In this document: positions 44,775 through 51,241 of the stretch, piece after piece
Layout of the letters: each line of letters opens with the position of its first letter
Numbering within the stretch: the stretch's first letter is position 1
DNA from: Aradus depressus
Lineage: Eukaryota > Arthropoda > Insecta > Hemiptera > Aradidae
Assembly (NCBI GenBank): GCA_963662175.1
Contig: OY759218.1
Location: forward strand, 16,644,480-16,708,479
Direction of reading: 5' to 3'
DNA: 64,000 nucleotides
Program-made: the position numbers and the translations under genes
Notes under the pieces: generated by a model
What the model saw: only the letters and a program-made list of their open reading frames with translations
Told to the model about the DNA's origin: nothing
Database searches by the model: none

Positions 44775-45204
44775 GTTTTTTTTTTTTTTTTTAATGTTTC
44801 TATTTTTCAGTTTTTAGGAAAATTGGAAAAAACCAGTTTTTTTTATCATATAAGAAAAAAATGAAATGTACGAATACATTTTCGAACTGTGTCGTAATCT
44901 GTAATCTCAGAATTGTATAAATATACGAACCTAGTAAACTTGAATGATACAGTTGTATTTTGTGCTGGCGATGGCGTAAGTTGTAATCCGAAACCGGTAC
45001 ACATTACGTATATATTTTTGTACAATTAGACAATATCAATGTTGAAAAAGTTCTTTGTTTTTATTTTCTTTTGTCCTATATTGTAATTCTAAAAATTAAA
45101 ATAAGCATGATTACTCACGACGTCATCGTCGAATCCTTGGAGCTGTTGATCAGGAAGTCTTTCATACATCACTCTGCCCAAACCCTGGTTACATGTGGTT
45201 TGAG
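18506..45204 (-). CDS. PAN/Apple- and ZP-domain transmembrane protein (NompA/Trynity/NOAH type), 18 exons, signal-peptide exon missing
   Basis: Exons in transcript order: 45204-45119, 40504-40243, 38853-38724, 38328-38177, 38043-37968, 36903-36761, 32311-32012, 31205-31101, 29081-28932, 25807-25558, 25267-25098, 25010-24832, 23249-23110, 20939-20703, 20624-20474, 20316-20167, 20050-19890, 18674-18506. All junctions are GT-AG and phase-compatible, giving 1002 residues with no stop. Order: four PAN/Apple modules (about 4-382), Gly/Pro/Tyr linker (383-490), fifth Apple-like module (about 500-607), ZP domain (about 610-850), furin motif RKRR (859-862), membrane helix (about 922-944), 58-residue tail. 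Family role: apical extracellular-matrix/cuticle proteins of epidermal or sensory cells that polymerise through ZP after furin-type cleavage. The first exon opens mid-codon, so at least one upstream exon with signal peptide is missing. Which orthologue it is needs a tree; the domain order is certain. Confidence 0.92.
20474..25010 (-). CDS. ZP domain of the ZP protein (exons 12-15)
   Basis: Exons 25010-24832, 23249-23110, 20939-20703 and 20624-20474. Starts QVCSEDGMEFTLRTPEPF, with YYDRCFYRGNGG and GYPDCGTQR, then YGDVMTNIVVVQFSDFVQT, DKRYNLTC, and in ZP-C VGDPLTFRLEA, FGCPVDNYVFP, FEATVRTC and REGCQPAYC, the usual closing Cys pattern. For exon 12 the acceptor must be 25012-25011: the nearer AG would put a stop in frame. 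Confidence 0.9.
21503..21790 (+). repeat. SINE family 1, truncated at the 3' end
   Basis: Head GAGGGCGCCGGTAGCTGAGTGG, B-box-like GTGTTCGAAACCC, normal body, but the tail stops after TAGTAGACGATAT and is replaced by the small foldback repeat at 21797..21945. Confidence 0.8.
21797..21945. repeat. Small foldback (MITE-like) repeat
   Basis: Arms of about 50 bp, each containing GATAATCTATAAGAAAATAC or its complement, with a short spacer around 21846-21890. It abuts the truncated SINE tail and has no coding content. Confidence 0.7.
22210..22632 (-). repeat. Dispersed repeat R1, long copy
   Basis: About 420 bp that is almost identical, on the opposite strand, to 29440..29870. Marker blocks: TACCGGTTTCGGCTTTATAC, CCCCCGGCTGTACCGTTAGC, and an AT-rich tail ending near TATGTGGAAAC. 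Carries one CTGANGA...GAAA motif (22278..22306, minus strand). Confidence 0.85.
22670..22845 (+). repeat. Dispersed repeat R1, short copy, head-to-head with the long copy
   Basis: From TTTTAATAGCACCCTTTGACC to the AAGTTTGTTTTATTT end. Matches 29698..29870 and, inverted, 22210-22385. Carries a CTGACGA...GAAACCGGTA motif at 22745..22773. Confidence 0.85.
23557..23735 (+). repeat. SINE family 1, 5' part, diverged
   Basis: GAGGGTGCCGGTAGCTCAG head, then GCTTATTGTGCTCAAGACC, and the body to ATGTCGGGTACTCGG. The 3' half is missing. Confidence 0.75.
24324..24353 (-). other. CTGANGA...GAAA motif (hammerhead-like strands), N = G
   Basis: On the minus strand: CTGAGGA, T, hairpin GGTA-GAAA-TACC, then GAAAGTACTC. 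See the finding on the recurrent motif. Confidence 0.4.
24676..24830 (+). repeat. SINE family 1, 3' part touching a ZP-gene exon
   Basis: Starts TTGGGTAGGCAAACTTTAGG and ends CACAATAACTAACTTA. Its last bases lie directly against exon 25010-24832, and the complement of the tail supplies the +2 onward bases of that exon's GTAAGT donor. Confidence 0.75.
25098..25807 (-). CDS. Fifth Apple-like module of the ZP protein (exons 10-11)
   Basis: Exon 25807-25558 reads YISRCDEGEGFKQV, SICEKACLETHEFVCRSFNF. Exon 25267-25098 continues through ENCELSDHDTRDL and YDFYERSAGRSSNDCLD. The C-x3-C and VCRSF elements match the other modules, but it is more diverged. The 290-bp intron between the exons carries a 26-bp G run. 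Confidence 0.8.
25359..25384. repeat. Poly-G run (26 bp)
   Basis: Uninterrupted G run in the short intron between ZP-gene exons 10 and 11; on the transcript strand it is poly-C. Exact length is unreliable. Confidence 0.9.
25867..26966. mobile_element. Foldback DNA element with long inverted arms
   Basis: Arms at about 25867-26133 and 26698-26966 are near-identical inverted copies beginning GGTGTCCCAGATCTTAATGG. The core carries a transposase fragment at 26420..26693. It lies 59 bp upstream of ZP exon 25807-25558. The long open frames on each strand here come only from the arms and are not genes. Confidence 0.8.
26420..26693 (+). pseudogene. Transposase fragment (HTH plus first catalytic Asp block)
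   Basis: Reads ENPRLSTRRAALKL, a stop, then VSHNAVHRTLQRDGQFPF and LLERDWAPRIHFCQWYLQQL, ending at LWSDESTFT just before the right arm begins. This is the pattern of mariner/IS630-type transposases with a DUF4817-like helix-turn-helix. It is truncated after the first catalytic Asp and contains an internal stop. Confidence 0.65.
26974..28595 (+). mobile_element. Tc1-like DNA transposon with about 35-bp terminal inverted repeats
   Basis: Left end CTGCTCAACACTCGAAGTGG (from 26976) and the complementary right end, matching out to about 28561, in TA-rich flanks consistent with a TA target site. The transposase relic at 27308..28329 lies between them. It is inserted 8 bp beyond the foldback element, in an intron of the ZP gene and on the opposite strand to it. 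Confidence 0.88.
27308..28329 (+). pseudogene. Tc1-family transposase, inactivated
   Basis: Probable original start at 27308 (MIRLS), followed by an in-frame TAG at 27323-27325. The frame then runs from 27344 with a paired-like HTH region (MLAVANRFNVCASVIHRAK), IFSDETR (first catalytic Asp), and breaks near 27858, where it shifts by one base. The second part (GGGSISVWGGIS onward) has the second Asp in YADDNARPH and the Glu in DLNPIEKTWEHL, consistent with DD34E, and ends at 28329. About 340 residues in all, normal for Tc1. One stop and one frameshift make it non-functional. Confidence 0.88.
28932..31205 (-). CDS. Gly/Pro/Tyr-rich linker exons of the ZP protein (exons 8-9)
   Basis: Exon 31205-31101 encodes a Tyr/Pro/Gly-rich piece (YYLEGDVPGAGPQYRPD...). 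Exon 29081-28932 encodes a Gly run (GGGGGGGHF) followed by a Pro-rich stretch (WGPPPAQPPLPEQPPYG). Both exons start with 2 bases and end with 1 base of a Gly codon, so either could be skipped without shifting the frame. This low-complexity part separates Apple modules 4 and 5 and is probably flexible or matrix-binding (inference). Confidence 0.85.
29440..29870 (+). repeat. Dispersed repeat R1, third copy
   Basis: Near-identical to the complement of 22210..22632. Ends AATAAGTTTGTTTTATTTATTT and carries CTGACGA...GAAACCGGTA at 29772..29800. Lies in the intron between ZP exons 8 and 9. Confidence 0.85.
30454..31020. mobile_element. MITE with 27-bp terminal inverted repeats
   Basis: Left end AAGGGGCCCTCACACTGGC at 30454 and right end GCCAGTGTGAGGACCCCTT at 31020 pair with one mismatch over 27 bp. 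Internal AATATTTTG/CAAAATATT pieces repeat with further GTGTGAGG boxes. No coding. Ends 80 bp upstream of ZP exon 31205-31101. Confidence 0.8.
32012..45204 (-). CDS. PAN/Apple modules 1-4 of the ZP protein (exons 1-7)
   Basis: Module 1 is in 45204-45119 plus 40504-40243 (CNQGLGRVMYERLP, then EQCQELCL, RACTSFDF, STCYLT, TEVCL). Module 2 is in 38853-38724 plus 38328-38177 (ECPSRHYVFER, TDCEDRCL, FVCRSITYD, RTCWLS). Module 3 is in 38043-37968 plus 36903-36761 (VECQAQCL, YFCRSIEYD, RRCIVF, DLVCLE). Module 4 is the single 300-bp exon 32311-32012 (SECLDECL, FQCRSAVYSD, RICRLSRF, YYENLM). The repeated C-x3-C...C-R-S...C spacing is the Apple/PAN signature. Exon 38043-37968 is only 76 bp. It was found by requiring phase continuity (2 bases in, 2 bases out). 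Confidence 0.9.
32351..32544 (+). repeat. Left LTR
   Basis: 194 bp starting TGGTGGTCGAGTG and ending TTACTAAA, directly before the primer-binding site. Confidence 0.9.
32546..32557 (+). promoter_or_regulatory. Retrotransposon primer-binding site (tRNA-Trp type)
   Basis: TGGTGACCCCGA starts one base after the left LTR, the expected place for minus-strand priming. The tRNA-Trp assignment is from family knowledge. Confidence 0.75.
32559..33390 (+). pseudogene. gag of the Ty3/gypsy element, frameshifted
   Basis: Starts at ATG 32559 two bases after the primer site. The first frame (131 codons) gives the N-terminal capsid-like part, with FWKSDADLWFRQLEAQF. Near 32880-32900 the homologous reading moves to another frame (VLSGLELGDRKPSQLLQEM onward), so a small indel has broken it. 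The second frame ends at TAG 33388-33390 with the zinc finger CWYH...CRSPC at about 33317-33370. Confidence 0.82.
33315..34161 (+). pseudogene. Protease and first part of reverse transcriptase, broken
   Basis: The pol frame overlaps the end of gag in the -1 frame, as expected for ribosomal frameshifting. The protease motif FLVDTGADVSIVPP is at about 33475-33515. Near 33770-33790 the homology moves by one base into the RT frame, an inactivating indel. RT then runs (SSWASPLHMVQKKNGEWRPC, YPLPNIQDA, FSTIDLV) to an in-frame TGA at 34159-34161, where a sense codon is expected in the conserved block before AYQQIP. Confidence 0.85.
34180..36486 (+). CDS. Reverse transcriptase (rest), RNase H and integrase of the Ty3/gypsy element
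   Basis: 768 codons open to TAA 36484-36486, in the same frame as the RT piece before the TGA at 34159; the Met at 34180 is internal, not a true start. RT catalytic YLDD is at residues 51-54 of this piece. RNase H shows HTDAS, YDRELLAIY and YSDHKPL. Integrase has an HHCC region (HVHNFSHPG...CIGWQ) in which the last Cys is Trp, then an intact D, D, E core (HLDIVGP, VTDQGRNF, LLERWHR). A GPY/F-like module (PAYTGPHKV) and a Gln-rich tail close it. The stop, the indels upstream and the lost zinc ligand mean no autonomous activity. Confidence 0.9.
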   Translation: MAPEHVEKTAISTPFGLYEFLFMPFGLRNAAQTFQRFIHKALQRLPFCFVYLDDILVASDTLEEHYGFLEIVFARLRDCGVSLNPTKCVFCKPSVSFLGHEISEFGSKPIDSKLKAINDFPRPKTVSQLRRFLGMVNFYRRFLPHAAHIQAPLNAVTGPKHSIITWTTALVTAFHDTKKALSRVVTVHHPNPLGALHLHTDASEKAIGGVLHQLVRGVLQPLGFFSRKLSPAETLYSTYDRELLAIYCAIKHFKYMLEGRTLVCYSDHKPLTYALHQKSDKASPRQARQLSYISEFTCDIRHISGNRNVVADTLSRIESISQRIPTHVELAIAQHGDIELTYLLQSVQSPNLTPVALSPSLVLYCVILNDNRRPYVPAQFRHKICEHVHNFSHPGRTATVKLIKDRYFWPHMSKYITHFVQHCIGWQRSKINQHERTPLLQFKTPDQRFACVHLDIVGPLPPAEGNRFLLTCIDRYTRWPEAIPLPDQTAETVAKAFWDHWISRFGSPVQIVTDQGRNFESHLFQALSHRVGARVQHTTAYHPQSNGLLERWHRTLKAALTCRLQSVNDPWTHHLPAVLLGLRSCVKEDLQCSPAELVYGTQLRLPGDFFLSSGAEVPQSTFATHLANVMRQNKPSSPVWHCGQKVFNHPDLRTCSYVFLRDDSCRPPLTPAYTGPHKVINRSAKTFTVNVNGRTVVVSRDRLKPAYTSDTGTPGLQKHEQLIPPQRNQQLLQQSQQLQQQPHQPPDSPKYRKTVRFANPVRLPSRFW
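36524..36717 (+). repeat. Right LTR
   Basis: 194 bp, same ends as the left copy. Visible differences are GGTTGAG for GGTCGAG and AACGAACATT for AACGAGCATT. Confidence 0.9.
37450..37905 (+). CDS. Unidentified repeat-borne open frame (151 codons) inside a ZP-gene intron
   Basis: Open from 37450 to TAA 37903-37905, on the strand opposite to the ZP gene, in the intron between exons 38043-37968 and 36903-36761. The composition is protein-like: SFSKWWPCSYKKTV, FKISTYKHFIFSNGLPGKL and LPTMKAYPAGKIPINKKKI, then a Tyr/Glu-rich end. It resembles the conserved tail of intronless, multicopy hypothetical proteins in insect genomes that I believe are transposon-linked, but I cannot name the family. The left flank (37160-37370) repeats short GCAGAAACCC blocks. 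A start at 37450 is not certain; it may be the end of a longer, decayed frame. Confidence 0.4.
   Translation: MEASRCGRFSIHEVQTDDILSFSKWWPCSYKKTVNSDETSGRGIRKKDQIQFKISTYKHFIFSNGLPGKLKAKTFINGITTSTLSLRKTTLPPELPTMKAYPAGKIPINKKKIDDLQKLAEYTSDYAEFYTMILSWPASEVERIGDFDSAE
38854..40242 (-). other. ZP-gene intron between exons 2 and 3
   Basis: About 1.4 kb, AT-rich. A fragment at 39085-39112 resembles the CTGATGATGG...GAAAC motif on the minus strand. A 12-bp SINE-like scrap ACCGGCGCCCTC occurs near 39224. Otherwise nothing recognised. Confidence 0.55.
40805..41400 (+). pseudogene. Non-LTR retrotransposon (LINE) C-terminal fragment
   Basis: The open frame to 41254 reads TLYYAYFHSIISYGLIHWGS and IFRLQKKALRIINNI, the end of a LINE reverse transcriptase. 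After a stop the homology continues at 41265-41345 (LFNALPHFLKSIDTIKKLKF). A 3' tail to about 41735 carries a CTGATGA...GAAAC motif. The 5' end is truncated and the clade is not assigned. Located in the intron between ZP exons 1 and 2. Confidence 0.8.
41690..41725 (+). other. CTGANGA...GAAA motif (hammerhead-like strands), N = T
   Basis: CTGATGA, T, hairpin GGGAC...GTCCC, then GAAACATCGTT, in the 3' tail of the LINE fragment. See the finding on the recurrent motif. Confidence 0.4.
43414..44330 (-). pseudogene. Non-LTR retrotransposon C-terminal relic
   Basis: The minus strand is open from 43944 to 43414: LRLLAQIRFHNSNRNFRILFGRF, then a Cys/His segment (CPESVCRLC...NLIHFLFHSPSLC) typical of the region after the LINE reverse transcriptase. 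Further upstream (to about 44330) the same strand continues with several stops and shifts. Its 3' side (about 43060-43130) has a GATAGATAGAGATAGATGG stretch and a polyA-like context. Decayed and 5' truncated. Confidence 0.75.
44442..44681 (+). repeat. SINE family 1, 5'-truncated copy with target duplication
   Basis: Starts within the body at AAACTTAAGCACGCCGTCC and has the complete 3' end, GGGCATGAGTCATAAAACC. Flanked by TTTTAGTGAT at 44432-44441 and 44682-44691, so the truncation happened during insertion. Confidence 0.85.
44746..44792. repeat. Poly-T tract with one interruption
   Basis: 47-bp T run broken by a single G at 44775. Confidence 0.9.
44965..44999 (+). other. Diverged CTGANGA...GAAA-type motif
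   Basis: CTGGCGA, a longer hairpin, CC and GAAACCGGTA. It differs from the core at one usually fixed base (G for A). See the finding on the recurrent motif. Confidence 0.3.
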
Positions 45205-45467
45205 CTGGAACACAACAAAATCAATGGCACAAATTAATTACATAAGGCAAAGCTATTGGCTCAATTTAAGAACAAAATTCCTTTTTGAAAGAGTGAACAA
45301 GCGACTCATAATCCAATATTGAATTTTAATCGAAATTTCATATAATCTGACCATGCACAGGGGCGTAGCCAGGAATTTCCGTGGTTAGCGCTGCAGACTT
45401 TTTGTTATTAATTTTGGAGACTCGGATCCCTAGAAGCTCCCCCTGAGGTAACCACTGACTGTAATAC

Positions 45468-45609
45468 TTAAGCTGACTTTACAGGAGCAGCAAAAATGCA
45501 GAGCGAGCAGCAGCAAATGCACGCTGTGGTGTATGTGCTTTTAGAATTAAAATACTCACATCCAATAGCGTGCATTTGCTCCTGCTGCGCTTGTAAAATC
45601 AGCTTTAAG
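45468..45609. mobile_element. Small palindromic MITE-like element
   Basis: TTAAGCTGACTTTACAGGAG at the left pairs with the right end TGTAAAATCAGCTTTAA. Arms include GCAGCAGCAAATGCACGCT and its complement. About 140 bp, with TTAA-like ends. No coding; open frames on both strands are a product of the palindrome. Confidence 0.65.
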
Positions 45610-45884
45610 AGTATAAAGTATAACTTAAATGAAGTGTTTGAGCGAGAAAATGAAATGATGGAATTCATGTATATTTTAAAAAAAATGTAATATGACTTGT
45701 TTTGTACATGTACATTTATGTAACAGCTGATTGCTCATTTAGGAATCAGACGCACGGGTAATTTGAAGATCCTATTGGTAACTTGCAAGCAATCCATTTT
45801 TAATAAAAACTATTTTTTTTTTAGTTTATTTAATTTTTATTTAGGTTTATTGCTTTGGCCAGGGGGGCCGTGACCATGCATCCA

Positions 45885-46060
45885 TTCCATTGGAGTTATT
45901 AGGGTTTTTGAGTTAAGCACCCTCGAATCTCCCCCTCTTTAAGGCAAATTTCATGTCGTTATATTCATTATATAGTAGTTATTAGGATTTTTGAGTTGGG
46001 TCCCTTTTATCTCACTCTTCCCTTTGACTGATTTTACTAAAAATCAATAGATTTTACCCA
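45885..46060 (+). repeat. Dispersed repeat R2, degenerate copy
   Basis: Block pattern ATTCCATTGGAGTTATTAGG, TTTTGAGTTAAGC, then a C-rich strip and TTTCATG. The same pattern recurs within 100 bp and at 49855, 52280 and 57835. Confidence 0.55.
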
Positions 46061-46924
46061 TTGATTGATTGAGCTTTACGGAGTTCTGGATGAACATATA
46101 AAATTTCGTGATGATATATTCATTCTATCACCAGTTATTATGTTCACAGACCGACACACAGAAAGACATGAAATTTCTTAGAACTTTAAATTCAAAAAAG
46201 AAACCCAAATTGTCTGTCCGTGTATGTTTGTGTCTGTAGACACGATAACTCTCGTTAGAATGCATAAAACGACACAAAATTTCATATCTGTTTCCAGAAC
46301 CTGATAAGAACGAGGTATATTTATTTTCAATCAAATCGGCCTGAGGGAAGGGGAGGATTAGGTGGGCTGTGCAACTCAAAAATCTTAATAACGGCCCAAT
46401 ATATTACAGAAGTTTATAAGACGATTTGCAGCCAAATCGATTTTGGAGGGAGAGCGAAAACTTAGTTGACTTATTTGCGCTAGAAAAACCGGACATTCAC
46501 CTACGACTTTTTTTAAAAATTTTGGATTCAGGGGCTCGAAAAACATGAAATTGCAGTATCGAATTTTTCACCGGTTATGTGTAGTAGGTAGGTAACTGAG
46601 CCATGGGTCATTTCCGGCATTATCATATGAATGTTCCAACCTTTAACGGTAGCTAATAATTTATGGAAGTGCTGAAGTTATCGAACACTCCTAGTTTACC
46701 ACCATATTGGAGTTGTTACGAAACTTGCGAGTTTTCAGGAGACACGGCAGTGTCTCTGGCCAAGTCCGAAAAAAATGTCGAAAGACACTGCTGTGTTATT
46801 TTTCTCGTGACACCAAATGCCACTTTCAGCATCGAAAAAATATATTATTCATTAACAAAATGATGTTTTTTCCGACATAGCCGTCTGGAGGACTCCGAGC
46901 TGAAGAAAATAAAAAAAAAGTAGC

Positions 46925-47335
46925 CAAAAAGAATAATTTTTGACCAAGTTTCGAAGGGTCAAAATTGGCAAAAAATAACTTTTTTTCTTTTTCCTTTTTC
47001 AGTGTCCGGGCGTCCGGATGACGTCATCAATGTTAATATATGAATTTTTTTTAATGTATAATAAATATCATGTGATCTATATATGCAAAGATAAATATAA
47101 ATATATATATATAGATGATATATATAAAAATAGATGAATATATATATATATATATATATAGGTATATAATAAAAAATAACCCAATATTATAACGATAACG
47201 AAAAAAAGACAGCAACGATAAAATACATTCAGGAAATTGATAATAATAAGAAAAAAGTGAAAAAAGTTTGTGTTTGTTATTACATGTACAAACCGTCGTA
47301 CTGAAACCGTGCTTATCAGTTTTACTGAATTTTTT
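46925..47335 (+). repeat. Dispersed repeat R3, copy 1
   Basis: Blocks GACCAAGTTTCGAAGGGTC, GGCGTCCGGATGACGTCATC, an AT microsatellite, CAGCAACGATAAAATACATT and AACCGTCGTACTGAAACC. The whole order recurs inverted at 62935..63270. Confidence 0.8.
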
Positions 47336-48497
47336 TTACCGGGATTTTCAAGTGTCCTCAGGTAATACCGGGATTTTCAAGTGTCCTCAGGTATTATATT
47401 TGCGTCTTTCACTGTGACAATATAGTGAGGAGGTATTATTTTTTCTTTTTTGTGTGCTGATGTACAGTTAAACATAATTTAAGTAATTGAAGAGGTTAGA
47501 AACATATGTACATGTTGACACCCAATTGTAGAGGGGGCTCCCCAAAAAATATCAACAAATGGGATTTAAGAGCTTCAAAAAAAGGGAAATGAACGCTGCT
47601 TATATCAAATCTGCCTGCCTCCAAGAGTACGGGAATCTAAACTCAACTGCATTTTTTTTATTTAATGCCGCATCTTTATGAAAAAAAATAAAAAAAATAA
47701 ATAATAATAAAAAAATAATAATAATAAATAAATGAGAAAAGAAAAAGTGACTAAAATAAGAAATATTCTCGTAATATAGAAGAAAAGTAAAATAAAAATA
47801 GATGAATAATGAAGTGGTGATGGAATGAACCTGACAACCGGAGCCCTGGCATTGAATTTTAACCGAGTGAGAGACAAAACAAGTTAACATGAAGTTGGCA
47901 GAGTACAACAGCATACATGGGGCGGACCGTGGCAGGGCAGGGCAGGGAGAGAAGAGAGCAGAACAGAGCGTCGTGCTAGTCAGAGTAGAGAGAACTTAAC
48001 AAGGACTCAACCTGATCAGAGCTCAGTAAAGTCAATGCAAGGAGGAATTGTAGGCTTTTGTGTAAAAACGATGTGCCAGTTACCACGACTTACCCGACTT
48101 TATTTCCCCTATATTACCTGTTGCCGGAGAAGTATAATTAATCAAAGTTTTCAGTTAGTGGGGCCTCCGGAACAATTTTTTGCCTATGGGGCCGCTTGCT
48201 GCTTGATTGTTGTTTATGAATTAGTGTGTGTGAAATGTTGGCTGGGAGGGGAGCGGGGAGCGGGAGTTATGTCCGGGATACCGGAAGGAAGGCGGAAGTA
48301 GCCAGAATGAATAGGAGCGGGGTCGCCGGCCCAGTTTCCACCGGACCACTTCCGTTCCGCGCTCCGACAGATATACAGGAATCACACCAAATCACTAGAC
48401 TCAACCTGGCACTAGGCCGTCATCTAGGACATACCCAATCTTGGCAGCATAACAATCCACCATGCACGTCAGCTTTTTTCATTTTTTGAGAGCGCCG

Positions 48498-49503
48498 CAC
48501 AGTGGTCAAAAACTGACTTTTTCGAGACAAAAGTCTGCCCAGGCTGTTCTATTGATCGTATCAAGACGAGATTAACGTCATTCACAAATAAACAATTTTT
48601 ATCAACTTATAAAAATATTATTTTATAAAGTAAATTATAACTTTTTGGCAAACTTTCAGAAAATACCCTGCCATTCAGCGAATTTGCAGATATTTTGACC
48701 AAATTTTTTTTGTTCGATTCAGAATTAAAAGCAAGTTACCGCGGTGAAACTCGGGAATAAACATAACAAATAGATAATTTTTGGTGATTTTTTAAAAAAT
48801 TTTAAGTTTTTTCAAAATATTTCTTATAACTAGAGAAATATTGAAGATAAGTGAGTCCGAGTTGTGCTGAAAATGTTTGTTTATGATCCTCCTTGTATGT
48901 ACAAGAGTTCATATTTATTTGATTAGGTTCATACTTTTAATTAAATTTTACGCGTTATGGTTTACCAATTTTTTTTAAACATCTCGACCTTAGTAAACTC
49001 AACGTTGAAAAATCAATTTTTATCCAACTTAATATTTCCTGTTACCAAAAGGTAAAGAAGGCCTGCCCCCAAAAAAGTTATATAACAAAAACCCAAAAAT
49101 TTGATCCAATTTATTCATATAATTTACTGTTAATTATTTTTTTTAAAGAAGGCTCTGGACATCTAATGTCATATTAGTACCCTATCAAACTCGTTTATTT
49201 TTACTTCTATTTAAAACAATACTATTTTCATTTTTAACTTGCTTTTAATTCTGAATCAAACAAAAAAAATTTGGTCAAAATATCTGCAAAATTCGCTGAA
49301 TAGCAGGGTATTTTCTGAAATTTTTCCAAAAAGTTATAATTTTCTTTATAAAATAATATTTTTATAAGTTGATAAAAATTGTTTGTATAAATGAGGTGAA
49401 AGTGAATTTTTTGTGAATAAAATGACGTTAATCTCGTCTTGATACGATCAGTAGAACAGCCTGGGTAGACTTTTGTCTCGAAAAAGTCAGTTTTTGACCA
49501 CTA
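48498..49503. mobile_element. Foldback element with about 250-bp arms
   Basis: Left arm starts CACAGTGGTCAAAAACTGAC and the right arm ends GTCAGTTTTTGACCACTATG. Arms match for about 250 bp (to 48740 and from 49235) with scattered differences. The core (48740-49235) is AT-rich without coding. Confidence 0.8.
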
Positions 49504-49672
49504 TGCGCCGGTAGCTGAGTGGTATGCGTGCTTGCCTTCTGAGCTCAAGGTCGTGAGTTCGAAACTCGGCCGAGGCCCTTAGTTTATTAGTCCACCAGAG
49601 CGCTCTGGTAGTAGGCGATATGACCTCGTAGTTAAAGCCCGGGCATGAGTCATAATCATAACATAACGTCAG
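49503..49672 (+). repeat. SINE family 1, internally deleted
   Basis: Intact head (GCGCCGGTAGCTGAGTGG, GAGTTCGAAACTC) to CCCTTAGTTTATTAG, then a jump of about 170 bp of the standard body to GTCCACCAGAGCGCTCTGG and the normal tail. Begins exactly where the foldback element ends. Confidence 0.85.
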
Positions 49673-49854
49673 CTTTAATCAGAGACTTCTCAGTTCTCAC
49701 ATAAACTCTTATGTCGTCGATTAATTCAAACTACCGTTCTACAGTTATTTGTGTTTTTTAGTTGAGCCCCCTTCCCATATTTCTTCCGTCGCATTGTTTG
49801 AAACAGAATAGTTGCCATCTTAATGGAGTTTTGAATCCACTTAAAAAATTTTTT

Positions 49855-50035
49855 GTCCTTACATTCATAACATCAGCAGTTTTTGAGTTAAAAATCCCTT
49901 TAACTCCCCCCTTTCCTTAGGCCGATATTTTGTTCAAAATTAGTAGGTGTCATTCTTATATCCGTGTCATGATCTTAATATTGAATTTCATGTAGTTATA
50001 TTTTTTTCTATCGGGAGTTATCGTTCAACATACAG
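49855..50035 (+). repeat. Dispersed repeat R2, degenerate copy
   Basis: Shares ACATTCATAACATCAGCAG, TTTTTGAGTTAAA, a C-rich strip, the TTCAAAATTAGTAGG block and TTTCATGTAGTTATA with the other R2 copies. Confidence 0.5.
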
Positions 50036-50099
50036 ACTGATAAGACAATTTTTTTTCATTTTTGGATTCGTGAGGACGGCAAAAACGAATTCCGCAGGA

Positions 50100-50890
50100 A
50101 ACTTAACATTGAATTTGTGAAATGAAATGAAATGAAAAATAATCTTTATTCTGGGACTTTCGTCCCCTAAGAATAATAACATAAGAAATAGTCAAAAGAG
50201 TACAAGTATCGACCAATTGAGACAGAATAAAAATAAAAGAAAAGAGGTCTCTAGTAATAAATATTAAATGTTAAAGAGAGGCAATGATTAAAGCAATAAA
50301 ATAAACTGGGGAAAATAATGAAAAAAACAAATAATAAAATAAATAATAATAATAAAATAAATAAATAAATGATAATGAAGTATGAATAATAATGTAAAAC
50401 ATAATAACAATAGTGAGTTATATAGGAATTTAATCGCTAAAATTGGACAGATGAAACAGAAGAGTGACAATCTGTCCAGTGGAGAGAGACTTATAGGAAG
50501 ACGAGAACTATCACATAGGAGCCCGCCTTAGGAATCAGAGGTTTTCTGAGTTAGGAGATAATGGAAAAGTAGGGACTTAAATAAATGAAGAGAAGGAGCA
50601 TGGCGGATCTGGAGAGGGAGAGAGTTCCAGAGGGAGTTAGCCTGGATAAGGGAGGAGTTGTGGTAGGTTGTTGTCCTGTGGGAAGGAAGGTAAAGATCAG
50701 AGGGATCCCGTCCCTCCAGTGACTTTCTGGTGGATATGGGATTTAAATTGGAGCATTTGGAAGATGTAGGAGGGCTTTTGGGAAGATATGGTTTGATAGA
50801 GGAAGGAGCCTAGGAAATATTGTCGACGAGAGGACGGGAAAAGCCATTGTAGGTTGGTATAGGAACTGGTAATAATATTTCACCGATTAC
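50100..50890 (-). pseudogene. Non-LTR retrotransposon 3' end, decayed
   Basis: On the minus strand, around 50740-50540, one frame reads RDPSDLYLPSHRTTTYHNSS and SLWNSLPLQIRHAPSLHLFK, the closing segment of LINE ORF2 proteins. Downstream is a tail with AATAAAGATTATTTTTCATT (complement of about 50130-50150). Upstream frames are broken. Confidence 0.7.
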
Positions 50891-51241
50891 ATAAAAAAAT
50901 GCAAACAAATTTAGGAGCCTCCCCCCGATCGCGCTCCCCTGATATGAAATCTATGGGGGGCGGCAGATAGCCTAGTTCTAAAGGCCATCTTTGAAAAACT
51001 ATTGAGGTTACGTGAATATACCTTCAGCCGTTTTCGCGTAGTGCCCAAACACACAGAAAGATCTTCTGCTTTGTTTATGTAAAGAAAACTCTGGCCCTGT
51101 TGTCTCCCCTGCCTCATTTAGTTGGAGGAATAGGGATGGCGTTTCGAGGAGTCTCCACCTCAATGATAGATTCTTAGATATTTTTTTTATTATGATATTA
51201 TTATTATTTTATGTTATTATTATATATATATATATTTATAT

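Larger units (their letters stand above)
45610..48497. other. No host exon recognised; possible 5' region of the ZP gene
   Basis: 45870-46480 holds degenerate copies of a dispersed repeat and 46925..47335 a second one. From about 47900 to 48480 the sequence becomes less AT-rich and free of recognised repeats. It could hold the missing first exon and promoter of the ZP gene, but no signal-peptide exon with a matching phase could be supported. Confidence 0.4.

Noticed and set aside
47600..47914. Minus-strand frame with a hydrophobic N-terminus, as a possible signal-peptide exon of the ZP gene
   Set aside because: No convincing donor with the required phase, and the rest of the frame is low-complexity Phe/Tyr/Leu from AT-rich DNA.
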